Shown here: positions 1 to 13,663 of the stretch, in pieces | How the letters are laid out: each line of letters begins with the position of its first letter | Position numbering within the stretch: position 1 is the first letter of the stretch | NCBI GenBank assembly: GCA_900074885.1 | Contig: FJUW01000040.1 | Location: 434,001-498,000, forward strand | Source: Rhynchosporium graminicola | Lineage: Eukaryota; Ascomycota; Leotiomycetes; Helotiales; Ploettnerulaceae | Length of the DNA: 64,000 nt | Reading direction: 5' to 3' | The notes under the pieces: generated by a model | Database searches by the model: none | What the model was told of the DNA's origin: nothing | Seen by the model: only the letters and a program-made list of their open reading frames with translations | Translations under genes and position numbers: made by a program

Positions 1-147
1 TCTACTACTAAGGCTACGTTAGTAGATTTAAGTAAGAAGTTAGATATAGTAGTTCCGGTTCTAGATATTCTAGATTTACTAGAAGCTCCGGAAGACTTAA
101 GAGAGAAAGCTAGTAAAGTAGAAGTAATTAAAGAAGTAAAGTTTTAG
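1..147 (+). pseudogene. C-terminal end of an antisense ORF carried by gypsy family A
   Basis: This is an open plus-strand frame ending in TAG at 145-147, on the opposite strand to the G1 pol genes and convergent with them. It encodes an acidic, lysine-rich tail containing DILDLLEAPE and LREKASKVEV. The same tail, with a few substitutions, ends at 23,595 in the other family A copy. It continues to the left of the window. Function is not recognised. Confidence 0.5.
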
Positions 148-1970
148 ATATAGTATTATTATAGAGTATAATCAGGGGATTATTCCTAGTAATAAATTCT
201 AATACTAGTAACTATAATAGCTTATTATCCTCTAAGTAACTATAGTTATTTATTCTATCTTCCTAAGCCTTAATCTACTAATCTAGTTTATATAGAGGTC
301 TAAGTTTACTTAGGTTAGTAGTATAAAAGTCTCTAAGCTTATACGAAGTACTTATTAAGTCAGAAGCGTTATACTAAGTTAAGTCCGAGTTATAGCCTAG
401 CTAGCTAACTTAATACTTCAGATTACCTCTTAAGAGCTATATAGTAAGTATATCTTATAACTCTTACTCTTCTTAAGTAGTAATAACCTCCGGGAGTAAG
501 TTTAATAACTCTTAGCTTAATAATAAGTCGTCCGAGTCCTTAAAGAGTAATTCGGGAGCGAATATATTGTATATAGAAGATCCCGGGGGTAAATCTAGCT
601 TATAAGAGTATCCGATCTTAACTAAGACTTAATATAATCCTACTTAGAGACTAGATAGCTTCTTACTTAGCTAGTGATTCTTAAGGTTCCTTATAGAAAG
701 AAATACCTTATCTCTAACTTCTTAGTTAATATTACGCCGTTTCAGGTTAGTTATAGCGCTTATCTTATACTAAGTAGCTAGTATATTAGCTTTTATAACC
801 TCGATAGCAGATTTAGCACGTTTAGCTAAGGATTTAGTATTAGTATAATTAAGCTTCTCTTATAGTATCGATCCGGTAAGTTACTTCTAGTCCTAGCTAT
901 TCCGTAGTAATATACTATATTTAAAGGTATATAGCGCTATACCGATAGAGTTATAAGGTAAGGTTACTTAAGCGCGGTCTATTATTAGTAGTAGTTCGCT
1001 TTAGTTACTCTAGTAGTAATTAATAAAAGGTCTAAAGCGTTAGTTAATATACTAATTCATAATCTCTATTTATCTATTAGTTTACTAGTAGAAGGAGATA
1101 AAAAGCTTAACCTTAACTCTAATTATATAATAAAACTCTTACTAGAAGGATAAGACTAATTAAGCTCCTTAGTCAGATATAATTAACTTAAGAGTATATC
1201 CGAAATAATATATCTATTAGATAAATAACGTTACTATCCCGCAGGTATTAATATTATAGTAGTATAGTATTAATACAGAGTCCTTCCCTAGGTAGTCGAT
1301 AAATACTAATATCTTATTAAATCCTTAGTTATTAAGCAGGAAGTCCTTAAAATCTATAGCTAAGTACTATATAAAGTAGCTAAGTACTAGTAATAAGTAT
1401 AGGAATCCTTACTATTTCGTTTACTTCGGATAAGAGTACTAATAAGAGTAGTAATTATAAGTATATTATTTCATATCTGATATAAGTCTTTTCTAGTAAT
1501 AATAAGTAGAAATTATTTTAGTAATCTTATAAGTATTTAGATAAGCGAAGAAAACTTAATTATAGATTTCGCTAATTAAATAGGTATATAGTAAGGTATA
1601 GCGTTATACGTATAGATAACTGTTATAAAGTAGTAAACTATTATTAATAGTATAACTATCTCCTAATATATTCCGTTTATTAGAGAATAATTCTTAGTTA
1701 AATTAGTATAGCTTCTCGATTAAATTAAAGGAATTATATACGAGTTCCGGTAGTATATTAGTCCCTAGCGATATTAAGTATATATAACTAATTTAATCGA
1801 TATAATACTTAGCTAGTTCCGCGTTAATCCTAAGAACTAAGCGGTCTAGAGGTAATAAAACCCGAGATCTATTATCTTATTTCTATTATTCTTATATCCT
1901 TAGATCTTATTCCCTATAGCTAAGGATATTAGCTTTAGTATTATCTTTACTAAGTATATATATAATTTAA

Positions 1971-2149
1971 AAGTTAAATTCGGAAAGGAATTCTATCTAT
2001 CTAGCTTACTTACTAGTTAGGACCTTAGTAGTTATAAAGTATTCTAAGGATCGATAGTCNAAGTTAAATTCGGAAAGGAATTCTATCTATCTAGCTTACT
2101 TACTAGTTAGGACCTTAGTAGTTATAAAGTACTCTAAGGATCAATAGTC
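1971..2149. repeat. 89-bp direct repeat split by a single N (probable assembly join)
   Basis: Bases 1971-2059 and 2061-2149 are the same 89-bp sequence with two transition differences, separated by one N at 2060. The duplicated piece lies in the pol region of G1. The other family A copy near 32.2-32.3 kb has it only once. It looks like two contig ends that overlap but were joined without merging. Confidence 0.85.
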
Positions 2150-5100
2150 TATATATACACTAGTATAATATTATAAAGATATAAGTTCCGGTCTCTATTT
2201 CCGGAAAGACTTAATAATAGTATATAATTCCTTATTATAGATCTCCTAGTTTAGTTTATATCTATTAAGAATATAAAAGTAGAATCTAATTAGATACTAC
2301 TAGTTATCTTTATATAATTAAGAGATAACTCTAGCTATTATACTATCGGAAGTATTAGTTTCTAGTTTAGTCTATAATTCAGGGTCGAAATAGTATAATT
2401 TCTATACCGATAGTAGCTATTAATATAAATCGTCGAAGGACTTCTTATAATTATTAGTAAAATTCTATAGTACTATAGGCCGAGTAAGTACTAAGAGAAG
2501 TTTAGTAATAAGGCCGAAATTCTGAATAAATTAATAGTAGAACTTATAGAATCCTAAGAAGGATTTCACGGCTATTATTATTTCGGGGTACTTCTAGTCT
2601 ACTAATAGTACTACTTTCTCAGGATCTGGCTCGATTCTGTTAGTAGTAATAATATATCCGAGATATTTAGTCCAAGTAATATAGAATTCGCTTTTCTTAA
2701 TATTCACCTGAAATCCGGTATCTATTAAGTATTATAATACTAATTTAATATATTCCTTATATTCCTAGAGTATTTCCGAGTATATAAGGATATTATCTAG
2801 ATAAGCTATATAGAAATCATCTAAGTAATCTAGTAGTATATTATTTATATATCGCTAGTATATACTAGATTTATTATAGAGCTTAAAAGATAATACTTTA
2901 TATTTATAAGATCTGAAGCGAGTTCAGAAAGTAATATACTCCTCTGATTCGGAGTCTATATAGATATAGTTAAATACTACTTAGATATCTAGTTTAGTAA
3001 AGATTACTACTTTAGATATATAAGTTAAGAGCTTATTAATCTTAGGTATTAGGTAGGAATCCTTTCGAGTGATCGTATTAAGCTTACGATAATCGATATA
3101 AAAGCGTAATCCTCTGTCGGCTTTCTTAATAAATAGTATAAGTAATATAAAAGGACTTTAGCTAGATTCGATAAATCCCTTATCTAAGTTCTCTATAAGA
3201 TACTCTTTAGTTACTTATAATTCGTTTATAGATTACTAATATAAGGGCGAATATACGTTAAGTAATAGTTCTTCTAGAATAATTTTATAATTATATAAGT
3301 AATATAGCAGAAGAATATTAGAATCCCGCTTAGAAAAAGCTTCCTTAAGAGTATAGTATTATTCCGGTAGCTTTTTAGCTATAAGTCGTTCAGTATCGGG
3401 ATCCTCAGAAGAGTTACTATTTAGATAGTCTTATAAGAGGTAGTCTATCTTATAGATACTAGTAAAGAATAATTCAGAACTTTTATATTTTATATTAAAG
3501 TAAAAAGCTATAGTACTAATTTAGTAAATCGGAACCGGTTTCTAGATCCTCGGAGGTTAAGAGGAGCACTTATAGTAAGGTTTCAGCGCAAGTACTTTTC
3601 TTAATAAATTCGGAGCGGAAAAGAGTTCAGATTCCTTAGCGATAAGCGGAAATAAGTTAAAAGGTAAAGATAATACGTTAATATATTATATCGCTACTAT
3701 TTAGTATAATTAGCGTTAGTCTAGCTAGTTTATAGCTAAGTCCTACGTATTAGTATTAATTTAGTAAGATCGATTAATATTAAGTTTATAAGGCAGTAGA
3801 GTTATAATTATCTCCTTATCGTATCAGAAAGTAGCTAGATAGCGTTCCGACTATAGTAGCTTATAGTAGAGCGTATCTAGCTTAACTTGAAATCGTCGTA
3901 TCTATTTAATACTAATAATTATATCTTATTATCCTAAATCGAGGAGAATAAAAGGGCAGTTATAAATACGCCTATTATTAATAGAAAAGTATAAACGTAT
4001 AAAATAAGTAATATAAGTTCTAATAGACTATTAGAAACTATATATTAGGATAGAATAAGGCAGTAGCTCGATTTTAATACTAAGGGCCCCTGATAGTTAT
4101 CCGGTAAGAGTATGATTAATAAATAGATAACTATTCGCTTTAGTATCGATTAGGCTATTTATAGAGACTCTTAGCTTATTTATACTAACTATAGTTAGGT
4201 ATATGAATTACTTACCTCTTATTAGGGAGTTAAGGTCTAGATTAGAGAGATTATACTTACGTAGACCTAAGAAAGAGTTTTTACTTAGGCCTTATTATTT
4301 CCCTCTAGTATTAGTCTAGATTCGGAAGGTATATCTTCTACTACTTCCTTAGTTACTTAATCCTCTTCCGGAAATTCATTGATTAATTAAACCTTAAGTA
4401 AGTTAAAGTAGTCTAGCTTAATATAACCGAGCTATCTATAACCGTAATACTTAAGGAGTTCTCCGGTCGAGGTAGTAAAGCGTTTTAGCACGGAGGGAGT
4501 ACTAGCTTATACTAGGGTAGAAGTATATACGTATAATATAAGAGTAGTTTATTAAGGAGCTAAGCTTAAGGACTAGTAAGAGGTAGAACTAGTAGTAGTT
4601 ATAGTAGTAATAATAAGCTTATAGTATTATACCTAGGTAGTAGCTTTCTCAGGATAAGTACGTTCTAAGTTATAGCGATACTCGGTATTAAAAGAAAGTA
4701 AGGATCTAACTATAGAAGTATAATCCTTATTCTACGTTAGTTTAATAATAAGGGTTAAAGCGCGTAAGAATAATATAATCTTATCTTATATATAAAAGAA
4801 TTACTCTTTCTTTTTAACTTTACTTTAGATAGTAGCGCTTTAAAATCGATTACGAAACTCGGCGAAAGTCTCGCGTATATAGCCGAGTTATTATATTTCT
4901 AAGCAGTAGAAAGCGTTATAGTAGTTATCTTCCTTTAAACTAATAAGAAAGTTCTCCTCTAATAAGGAGATTATTTTATTACTAGTTTTAAACTCGTTAG
5001 TAAGGTACTAAAGCATAAAATACTCCTTAGCTAATCTAGTAACTAGCTCCTATACGAGAACGCGCTAAGAGAAGTCTGTAAAGTAGTAGTCGGCGTTTAT

Positions 5101-6022
5101 AGCTAGCCGGTCTCGTATCGATACTCTCTATTAGAGGAAAGTAGAGTCTGATCTATTATCTAGGAGTAGGATCTTCTTAGTAAGATAAGACTTCCTAAGG
5201 CGTAACTCTACAAATTCGGCGCTAAGAGAGGGAGATAGTTTATTAGGAATAGTATCCTCTCTCTTAGTACTATATATCAGAATAGAGTTTATTAAGTTAT
5301 TAAACTCCGCTATACGCAGAGATTATAATATTAGTTCTAATAAGAGAGTCGAAGATAAGCGAGGGACTTCTATAAGGAACTTATCTTATATAGAGATTAG
5401 TCTATCTATAGTATCTTCTAGAGAGTTATTCTTTTCCTCTTAGTCTACTAATTATTATAAGAGGGAATAGATCAGGTTCGAGTTACCTATAGTAATAAGA
5501 GTACTTAGTAATTATACTCCTAGTGAATTTCGCTTTTATTTTCCTTTCTCTCTTAGTTAGTACTTCCTTAATAAGGTATTAATATTCTCTAAGGTAAGAG
5601 ACGTTTAGAGTAAGAAAGAGTATAATAGATTAGGTTCAGAGGTAGAGTAAGGGGGATCGCGTTAAGTTCCCCTAGAACTAGAGAGGTCTCTAGTTTATTA
5701 GTTAAGAGCTATAATAATAGCTTAAAAAGAGGTATATTAGAGCTATTTCAGTAGCGATATATAGAAATTAAAGTTCCGGGGTATTTATTATACTTTCTTC
5801 AAAATCTATTTATAATTCCTTTATATTAAGGAGGTTATTAAAGGAGCGTTAGCGAAGACCTCCTCTATTATACTATTTATAATAAGCTAAATTAAACCCT
5901 GATTTATAGTTATCCGAGAGATCTCTAGTATCTTAGCTATATACGAGTAGTTATCGAATAACTAACTTAGTAGTAAGATATTATAGTAAGCTATCTCCGG
6001 CTATCTTAATCTTTTTATTTAA

Positions 6023-6290
6023 TATAATAATATAAGACTTAAAGTAGTATATAAGTAAGAATAAATAAGTAGGAAAGCTAAGAGCGATCTTATATAGTCT
6101 ATTACGAAAGAAATAAAAAGATAAGGAAGGAAGAAGAAGAGAGATAGAGTATAAGGCACCTTATATATATATGCTAGTACTAGCCCGATACTATACCGAG
6201 TCGGATATTAGTTCTGCCGGGATACCTATGAACTTAGGCCCTAGTATCTATCCTTCTTCTCATATGATATTCAAGTGAGCTATCGTCATA
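6023..6290 (-). repeat. LTR of gypsy family A (5' LTR of G1)
   Basis: This is a 268-bp copy of the family A LTR. Aligned copies imply ends of the form TGTAACGA...TCGTTACA, here mutated to TATAATAA...TCGTCATA. It lacks the roughly 10-bp insertion seen in the LTRs at 16,017 and 39,813. The neighbouring internal sequence matches that beside the LTRs at 37,680 and 39,813. Confidence 0.85.
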
Positions 6291-6299
6291 TTAGGAGCT

Positions 6300-9200
6300 A
6301 AAATTAGTTTAATAAGCTAAAAAGTAGATCTCCGAACTAATTAGAAGTACTCGAGATACGAGTTAAGTACTCGATCTAACTTTAGCACGCCTTATTCTAG
6401 CTAAACTTAAAAAACCTATTATAATTACTATAGTATCCCGGAAAGCTAAAGTAGAGATTGAAAATAAATAATTTATACTTGATCTCGCTACTAATAGCTA
6501 AAAGGCTATTACTTACGCTAAAATCTATATATAGATAGAGAAGACTATATTACTAATCTACTTAGCTCTTACGATTAAGAGATTACTAGCTATAAAGAGA
6601 GTAAACTTTTAATACCTTTTAAGAGCTTTAAAATAAGAACTCTATTAAACTAATACGATTATTTAATCTAATATATAGAAAGCTTATAAGCTCTATCTTA
6701 CTATAGGAATATCTACTAGAGGTAAAGGAAGAGATAGTAATTTAAACTCTTAAGCTTAGATTATTAAACTTTAATCTCTAATTAGAGATTATATACTTTA
6801 TAAGATCCCGGACGTCGAAAGATCCCTTAGAATTATAAACTTTCTAAATATAGTTAAATCTTTCGATTACCTCTAAGTAAATAACCTTCTGATTAAGTAT
6901 TAAAGAGCTAAGCTATATAGAAGACTCTTGCTATATACTCTTAAGGAGCTCGCTAAGGAATTCTATATAAGTTAAGTTAATTATATATATTAGGAGTTTT
7001 AAAGTAGTATAAGGAAAAGTTAGAGCGTTTTCTTAATACTTAGATCTTAAGTTAGTATTAATATTAGCTTATCTTATGCTACTACTAGTAGATTAGAACG
7101 TATTAAGTACTCTTATCTATACGTAAAGGATAAAACTTATTTCTAGAAGCTAATAGACTATACTAAATTATAGCTTACTATATATAAATAGGTTTATATT
7201 ACTAGTAAAGATAATAGTCTAATCGTAATTAGAGCTTAGGATCCTAAAGTAACTTTAGTAATATACTAATATTTTATCTCTAGTAAATAGAAAGATCTCT
7301 ATCCTAGCTTTAGAATAGATTAACTAATCTCTTAAGTAACTTATAATCTCTTAGTTAAAGTAATAAGAGATTCTAAATATAAGTTAAATTTTCTAAGGAA
7401 TATCTTAGATAAGAATATAAAGCGAAATAGAAAGAAAGTAGAACTAGTTATAATACTCTTCTTAGACGATATTAGAAGCTTATAAAATCACTAGAGATCT
7501 ATCTAATTAAGAATAAAGCTTATTCTCTTTCTTAATCTACTCTCTTTAATAACTATAGAGCTATTAACCTAGTTAATAATTATAATCTCTTAGTTAAAAG
7601 ATCTTTTATTAAGTTAAGGATTAATAATTATATAGAGAGTAGAATCTTCTAAATTCCTATTAGTAAGCGCGGAACTTATCTAATAAAAGGGGTCTTTTTA
7701 GAACTAGATATAAAGTATTTTAATCTTAAGCTTTATAATATTATAATAATAAATAGTTTTTATATTAATATTATCTTAGAAGCTTAATTATTAGACTTAG
7801 GGATCTAGTATTATAGATTAGATTATATCTTACGCTAAAGAGAAGAAGGAATTCTATAGATCTCTTACCTAGTTATTTTAAAGCTTAAATAAAAATAGAA
7901 TATTATATTCTTTAAATATAAAGCTTATTTAAACTATTTACTTTTAAAATAACTCTCTCCTTTAAGTATAATAAGTATAATAATCTATCTTATATAGATA
8001 TACTTATCTCTAAATCTATTTATTAAGAGATCTATTATAAAATTAGCTTAAAGAGTAGTTAATAGAAAGAATTCTAAGAAGATATAGTATTTAAGAGCTA
8101 GTTATCTTATATTAGATACTCTTAGGAAGCTTATAAGCTACGCCTAAGGAGTAGTAATTACTAGAGAAGTAAGAAAGTATAAATATAAGTATTACGCAGT
8201 TATATATACTTTATAAAGGATCTCTAGATAGCTACTAGAAAGGAAATCCCCTAATCTATTTTAGAGGATAATATAGGATCTTTTCGACTTTCTAGTATAC
8301 TAAGGGAGATTATAGTTACTTCTAATTAAATATAAGTATAATAGATTAATTATTACTTTTACTTTAAGAACTAAGGAATATAATAAAAAATTTAAGTATC
8401 TCGAAGTTTTTAAAGCTTAAGTAAGAAGGTAATTTAGCCTTACTATCTATATATTTAAATATAATCAGAAGAAGGCAGTTATAGTAATTTAAGGATTTAT
8501 ATACTATTAGAAATAGTATTTAAAGCTCGGAATTGAAATCGAGCTTTTACTAGCTTATACGTATAAGCTAAATAGTAGAATCGAAAGAGTAAGATCGGAA
8601 ATAATATCTAAAGGAATTTATATATAACTATTAGCTAATCTCCTAGATTTCCTAAGTCTTAAGTACGCTTTAGCTATTATTTATCTATTTAATAGATTAC
8701 TTAGCAAAGGGAATAATTAAAGATTACTTCTTAAAGAGAATAATAAATAGTTTCGTAATTATTTCCGATTTTATAATCTAGCTATTATTACTTACTTAAT
8801 TAACTATAGATTTCAGACTAAATTAGAGCTTAATTTACGTATATAGATATAAAGTATACTTATTAATAAAAGAAAGAATAAAAAGATAAGAAAATCGAGC
8901 GTTTAAAATCTTAGTAAGAGCTTATATTAAGTATTTAGTAAGCTATATAGCCTCTAATATCTATAAGATCTAGGTTCCCGCGCTCTAAAGGATTATTATT
9001 ATATAGAATATATATTTTAATAAAAACGAATTCTATATCTTTTCTCTAGAGGAAAGAATTATAATTACTAAGAAGAAAGCTTAAATAATCTGCGACTTTA
9101 TTAAAGAAGCTGAAATTTAATTTATTTAAGTTAAGCTTCTTAATAATATTTCAGAAGATATCCCTAAAGAAGTCTCTTTAGAGATTAAGTTAAATAAAAG

Positions 9201-11770
9201 AAAATTAAAAGATCTTCTTAATCCTTTAGTTTATTTCGCAGAAGCTTACGATACTTAAGAGAGTTAGAATCTAGAGATAAAAAGAATTAATAACTCTCCT
9301 AGAGATTAGCCTAATTTTATTAGCTTTTAGACCCCGGAAGCTACTCTATTAGTAGATATATACGATAAAGAGATAATAAAGTAAAGCTATTATATATTAA
9401 TCCTAGAGCTTATAATAAGTATAATATAGAGCTTAAGAGAGCTAATCGTAGATAAGGAAATACTACTTATAAACTATAAAAGGAATATATAAATTAAGAA
9501 TAAGCGATATACTTACTTCTTAAATAATCAAGTTACTAAAGAAGTACTTATATCTTCTAATTAAGTTACTTAAAGAGTATCTATATCGATAATACCTTAA
9601 TTATCCAGAATCGAGATATAAATCTTATATAAACTTTAATTAGAGGAGCACTAAGTGATTCTCGATTATTCGACTAATAGGTCAGGTATAGAATCAGATT
9701 GGATTAGATCTTCTAATAACTCTATTAAGAGATTATTAGAAGTTTATAGCTTAAATTCTGAAAAGAAGCTTTTAAAAGCTAAGAAAAAAGCTATAAAGAA
9801 GCCTAAGTATCTAAAGGAAGTAAATAATACTCTAGTATTTTAAGTACTAAGTACTATAATAAGCTCTAAGCGTATAGAGAACCCTTATCGAAAGATTAAG
9901 AGTAAAGAAATATAAAGTACTTAAGTTAAGAGCGATCTCTCTTATAAGGAACTCTAAAATAATCCTAAGCTATAAATAGATCTTTAAATCTCTATACTTA
10001 TATTTAATTAATATATAGATATAGTAAGAGGTACTTTAGACTTAAGAATAATATACGAAGTAATCTTAATATCTTTTAAAATACTTTAGATACTTAAACT
10101 AGATAATTTAATAATAGTTATTACTTTAGAAGCTTAGCTTTTAAATATTAATAGAAAACTTAAACTTCTAAAAATCAAAGTAATAAATCTTCTACTAAAA
10201 CTAAAGAGATTAATAATCTTAAGAACTATCTAATAAAAGCTTAGTTTTCTAAAGATATAGATCTAGTGATAAGAAATATAGAGAAATAAAGCTACTAGAA
10301 ATCTGAGATATATAATTAGTATATAATATAAATACTAGTTCCTCTAATATAAGTCTTTAAGTATAAACTTAATAAAGATAGATATATTAAAAGATATTAC
10401 TCTCGAATCGTAATTAGAGAGGATCTTTAAAGCGAAGTAATAATTATCTTAATTTACGCTAGTACGCTTAATATAAAATTATTCCGAATAGTAATAGCTC
10501 TTATAGTATACTTCGATCTAGAGATTAAGTAGTTTAATATTATTAATAGATTTATTAATACCTTAAGGGATATTAAAAGAGAAAGGGTATACTACTCCTT
10601 TCCTCTTAGAAGATCTATTCCCGGAAAAGTACTTAGAGTCGATCGCGCTCTCTACGGAATAAGAGATTCTCTATACTTATAATATAAATATATAGCTAAT
10701 ACCTTAACTAAACTTAAGCTATTTCTATATCTAAAGGAGCTTTATATATTTATAAATAGAGATTATAAACTAATAGTTGTATTCTATATAGATAATATAT
10801 AAGTACTCTTCTATAATAATAATAAGGAGCTTAGGCAGGGCTTTATCGATTATCTAAATACAGAATATAATATATATATTCTAAGTAATATTAAGTAATT
10901 CCTTAGTATTAGAGTACTCTATAATAGAAAGCTTAAAACTATCTTACTTATATATAATTAGTATATTAAAGAGATCACGTATAAATTTAATTAAATAAAT
11001 AGAAACTACTTAACTATATTACTTTCTTAACTTAATCTTATTAAGAACTTAAACTAAGCTTTAAAGAAGTTAATTAAAGTATTTTAAGAGAGTATAAGAT
11101 TAGTTCTCTATACTATAATTATAGTTCGACTAGACGTATTATATATTATCTTATAGCTCTCTAAGTACTTAACTAATCTCTTATTAGACTATTTTATACT
11201 TATCTATAAAATAATTCGATATCTTTATAATACTTAATTTCCAGGGATTATTTATAAAGGAGAATACTTAAGAGCTTTAGTAATAGCTTCCGATACTTTA
11301 TTTATAAATAATCTAGACTCTAGAAGATTATCCTAAGGATATCTAATCCTTATATACAGAAGACTAGTAATTTAGAAAGCTTTAATATAAGATATAGTTA
11401 TAACCTCTATAACTAAAGCTAAACTACATATATTAGCTAACTTAGTAAAAGAAACTATAGCTCTTTAAAGATTTTTAAAGGACTTTACTTTTAATATTAG
11501 AGAGACTTAGAAGATCTTTTATAATAATTAATAAATAATTAAGCTAGTTATAAATAAAAGTAAGAGAATAATTACTAAACTATAATATATTGATATTTAG
11601 AATATATAGCTTAAGTAAGAGCACGCTAAGAGATTATTTATAGTAACCTATCTGCTAACTAATAATATACTAATAGATAATCTTATAAAGAATCTTACTC
11701 GATAGAAATTTAAAGCTTTTAGATCTCTCTTAAATTTTAGAAATTATAGATTATAAATAAAAGAGCTTTT
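6300..11770 (+). mobile_element. Ty1/copia retrotransposon (copy F), RIP-degraded
   Basis: The plus strand reads as a broken copia polyprotein. A gag-like region begins near 6.37 kb. An integrase core with a block like YTYKLNSRIERV sits near 8.5-8.6 kb. Reverse transcriptase is at about 10.6-10.9 kb (RALYGIRDS, and YIDN where YVDD is expected). RNase H is at about 11.4-11.7 kb (block TKAKLHILAN..KETIAL). A 62-codon frame at 9655-9843 is a surviving piece between integrase and RT. I could not find its LTRs, so the ends given are those of the coding region. The order integrase before RT identifies Ty1/copia. Confidence 0.8.
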
Positions 11771-11902
11771 AGTATAGTATTTAGTCGCTTACTTAGCGTA
11801 TTTTTATTATATAAAATTCAGACTAAAAAACTAAGCTTTTAAGGATCTGCGAATACTTATATAAGAAGATTAAAGATTAAATACTTATTTTAAGCTATTC
11901 TT

Positions 11903-12139
11903 CTAGCGCTTAATCCGATACTTAGTATAGTACTTTCTATCCTTAGAAGGAGTTCTATTATTATATAATCCTATAAACTTACTAGCAGAAGCTCTACTTA
12001 TACTACTACTACGATCTCTCTTCTTTAGAGAAAGTCTAAGTTTAATAGACTTTATATTAAGGATTTCGACCTCAGATTCTAACTCTATATTACTATCGCT
12101 TTTCTTTAGAGCTCTCTTAGCTTTTATATCTTTAAGCAC
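11903..12139 (-). pseudogene. Open frame convergent with copia F pol; unknown protein fragment
   Basis: This is an uninterrupted 78-codon minus-strand frame, rare in this RIP-mutated block. It ends about 130 bp beyond the end of the plus-strand copia RNase H. The protein is strongly basic and Ser/Lys-rich (blocks ELESEVEIL, SLKKRDRSSS). The frame seems to continue upstream past a TAA that could be a mutated CAA, so the start given is only where it becomes unbroken. I recognise no domain. It may be a remnant of an antisense accessory gene of the copia element or of an unrelated element. Confidence 0.35.
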
Positions 12140-13663
12140 TTATCGAAGATTCGTATAATAGTTTTTAAGGAACTAATTAAATTAGCTAAAGTATTAAAAG
12201 ATCAGAATTATAAGAGCTTACAGATTCTTTAGCTCTAGTTCTCTTTCTATCTATAAACTCCTTAGCCTAAGTAATTATTTATAAGGTAATAGGAATATAG
12301 CTATAAGAGGTATAAGAGTAATATCTCTTTAACTTTATAACTATATTTATATAGTAGCGATCTTTTATTCTAGTTCTCTTTATACTTATACTAATATATC
12401 TTTAGTAAGGATTATTATTCTCTTTACTTAGTAGATATTAGAATATTTAAATAGTATTAGTATTAGGAGATCACTTCTTATCTTATACTTTACTCTAGAT
12501 CTAGGAGTAGTAGTAATAGACTTATAACTATAAGAAAGTATAATAATCTTCTTTAAAGAAGAAGGAGCTTTTAATATACGAGGAGATAGTTTAGTTCGCT
12601 AGAGGAGTAGAGAAAGTTCCCAGATAGAGTAATTAGAAAGATTATCTAAAGGATTATACTATTTAAGCTTAAGCTTAGAATTATTATCTCGATTAGTATA
12701 ATTAATAGATTAGAAAGAACGGATTTTAGGATTATTTCAGGGTGGAGCTACTAAGCGACGAGAAGTAAAAGGTATTTCTTCCTTAGAGTAAGAGCTATCG
12801 AACTATATTCTAATTAGTTAAATAATTAAATAAGAAAAGGATAATCTTATAATATTATAATAGATAGATTTAATTATAAAGGATCTTCTAAGGTTAGCAG
12901 GAGATTCTTCGACGCGATAATATAATATAGGACGTATATCTAACTCTTAAGAGTTCTCCTTTCGCGATCTCTTATTTAAAGAGTTAGAAAATATAATAAT
13001 AATAGAGGTTTTAAATAAAGTTATTAATAGGAGAGAAGTAAGCGTAGAGATCTTAGTATATTATATTTAAAGGAAGAAGAACCTCTCTATATACGAGATA
13101 ATGGGTTTATATACTTATAAGACGTCGGTTACTTACCCTTATAAGTAAATATAGCTACCTAGAGTACTTCCTCTATCTAGAATCTTCTTCTGCCTAGAGT
13201 ACTTGTTTTACTCTTTTAAAATAAATAAATAATAATAAAGTAAGATCACTTAATTAGTTATGACTTTTATTTATAACTCTCTAATTATATAACTTAGATT
13301 TCGATTTATAATTTATTTAATTAAACGCTTCTATACGACTATTTACCTTTACTCTTATACTCGGCGATTACTTAAAGCTTAGAAGTAGCTGATTTTATAC
13401 TATATATAAAGCTATAGCCTTATAATTTCCTTTGTTTATATAACTTACTTATTAATAGTTACCTTAGCTTTAATTAGTTCACGTACTTTATCTATACTTT
13501 CTTTTATTAATTTATATAAATAGTAGAATTCACTCTCTCTATTTAGAAGCTTCTTTACTAACTTAGGGTGTTTTATATTCACTAACTAGGTAAAAGTATA
13601 CGTATAGTTAATAGTAATCTCTAGCCTTATACTAAGAGATAACTATAAGGGGTATATTATATA
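12140..13663. other. AT-rich RIP-mutated sequence without a recognised element
   Basis: The sequence has the same TA-rich character as its neighbours. It includes an extension of the minus-strand frame ending at 11,903 and otherwise unassigned DNA between copia F and the fold-back element. No LTR match and no RNA gene were seen. Confidence 0.5.

Larger units (their letters stand above)
1..6290 (-). mobile_element. Ty3/gypsy LTR retrotransposon, family A (copy G1), RIP-degraded, 3' end off window
   Basis: The minus strand carries a broken gag-pol. Reverse transcriptase is readable at about 3,040-3,190 (motifs like GLRFYIDYRKLN and FTKLDI). Integrase core is at about 950-1,330 (TDRQ-like and NQYINQR-like blocks). 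A chromodomain-like tail lies at about 235-560 and gag at about 4.7-5.7 kb. Stops are nearly all TAA/TAG at expected Gln codons, as RIP leaves. The 5' LTR is at the right end (6023-6290). The 3' LTR lies outside the window. The order gag, RT, integrase, chromodomain fits a Ty3/gypsy chromovirus. No protein can be made from this copy. Confidence 0.88.
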
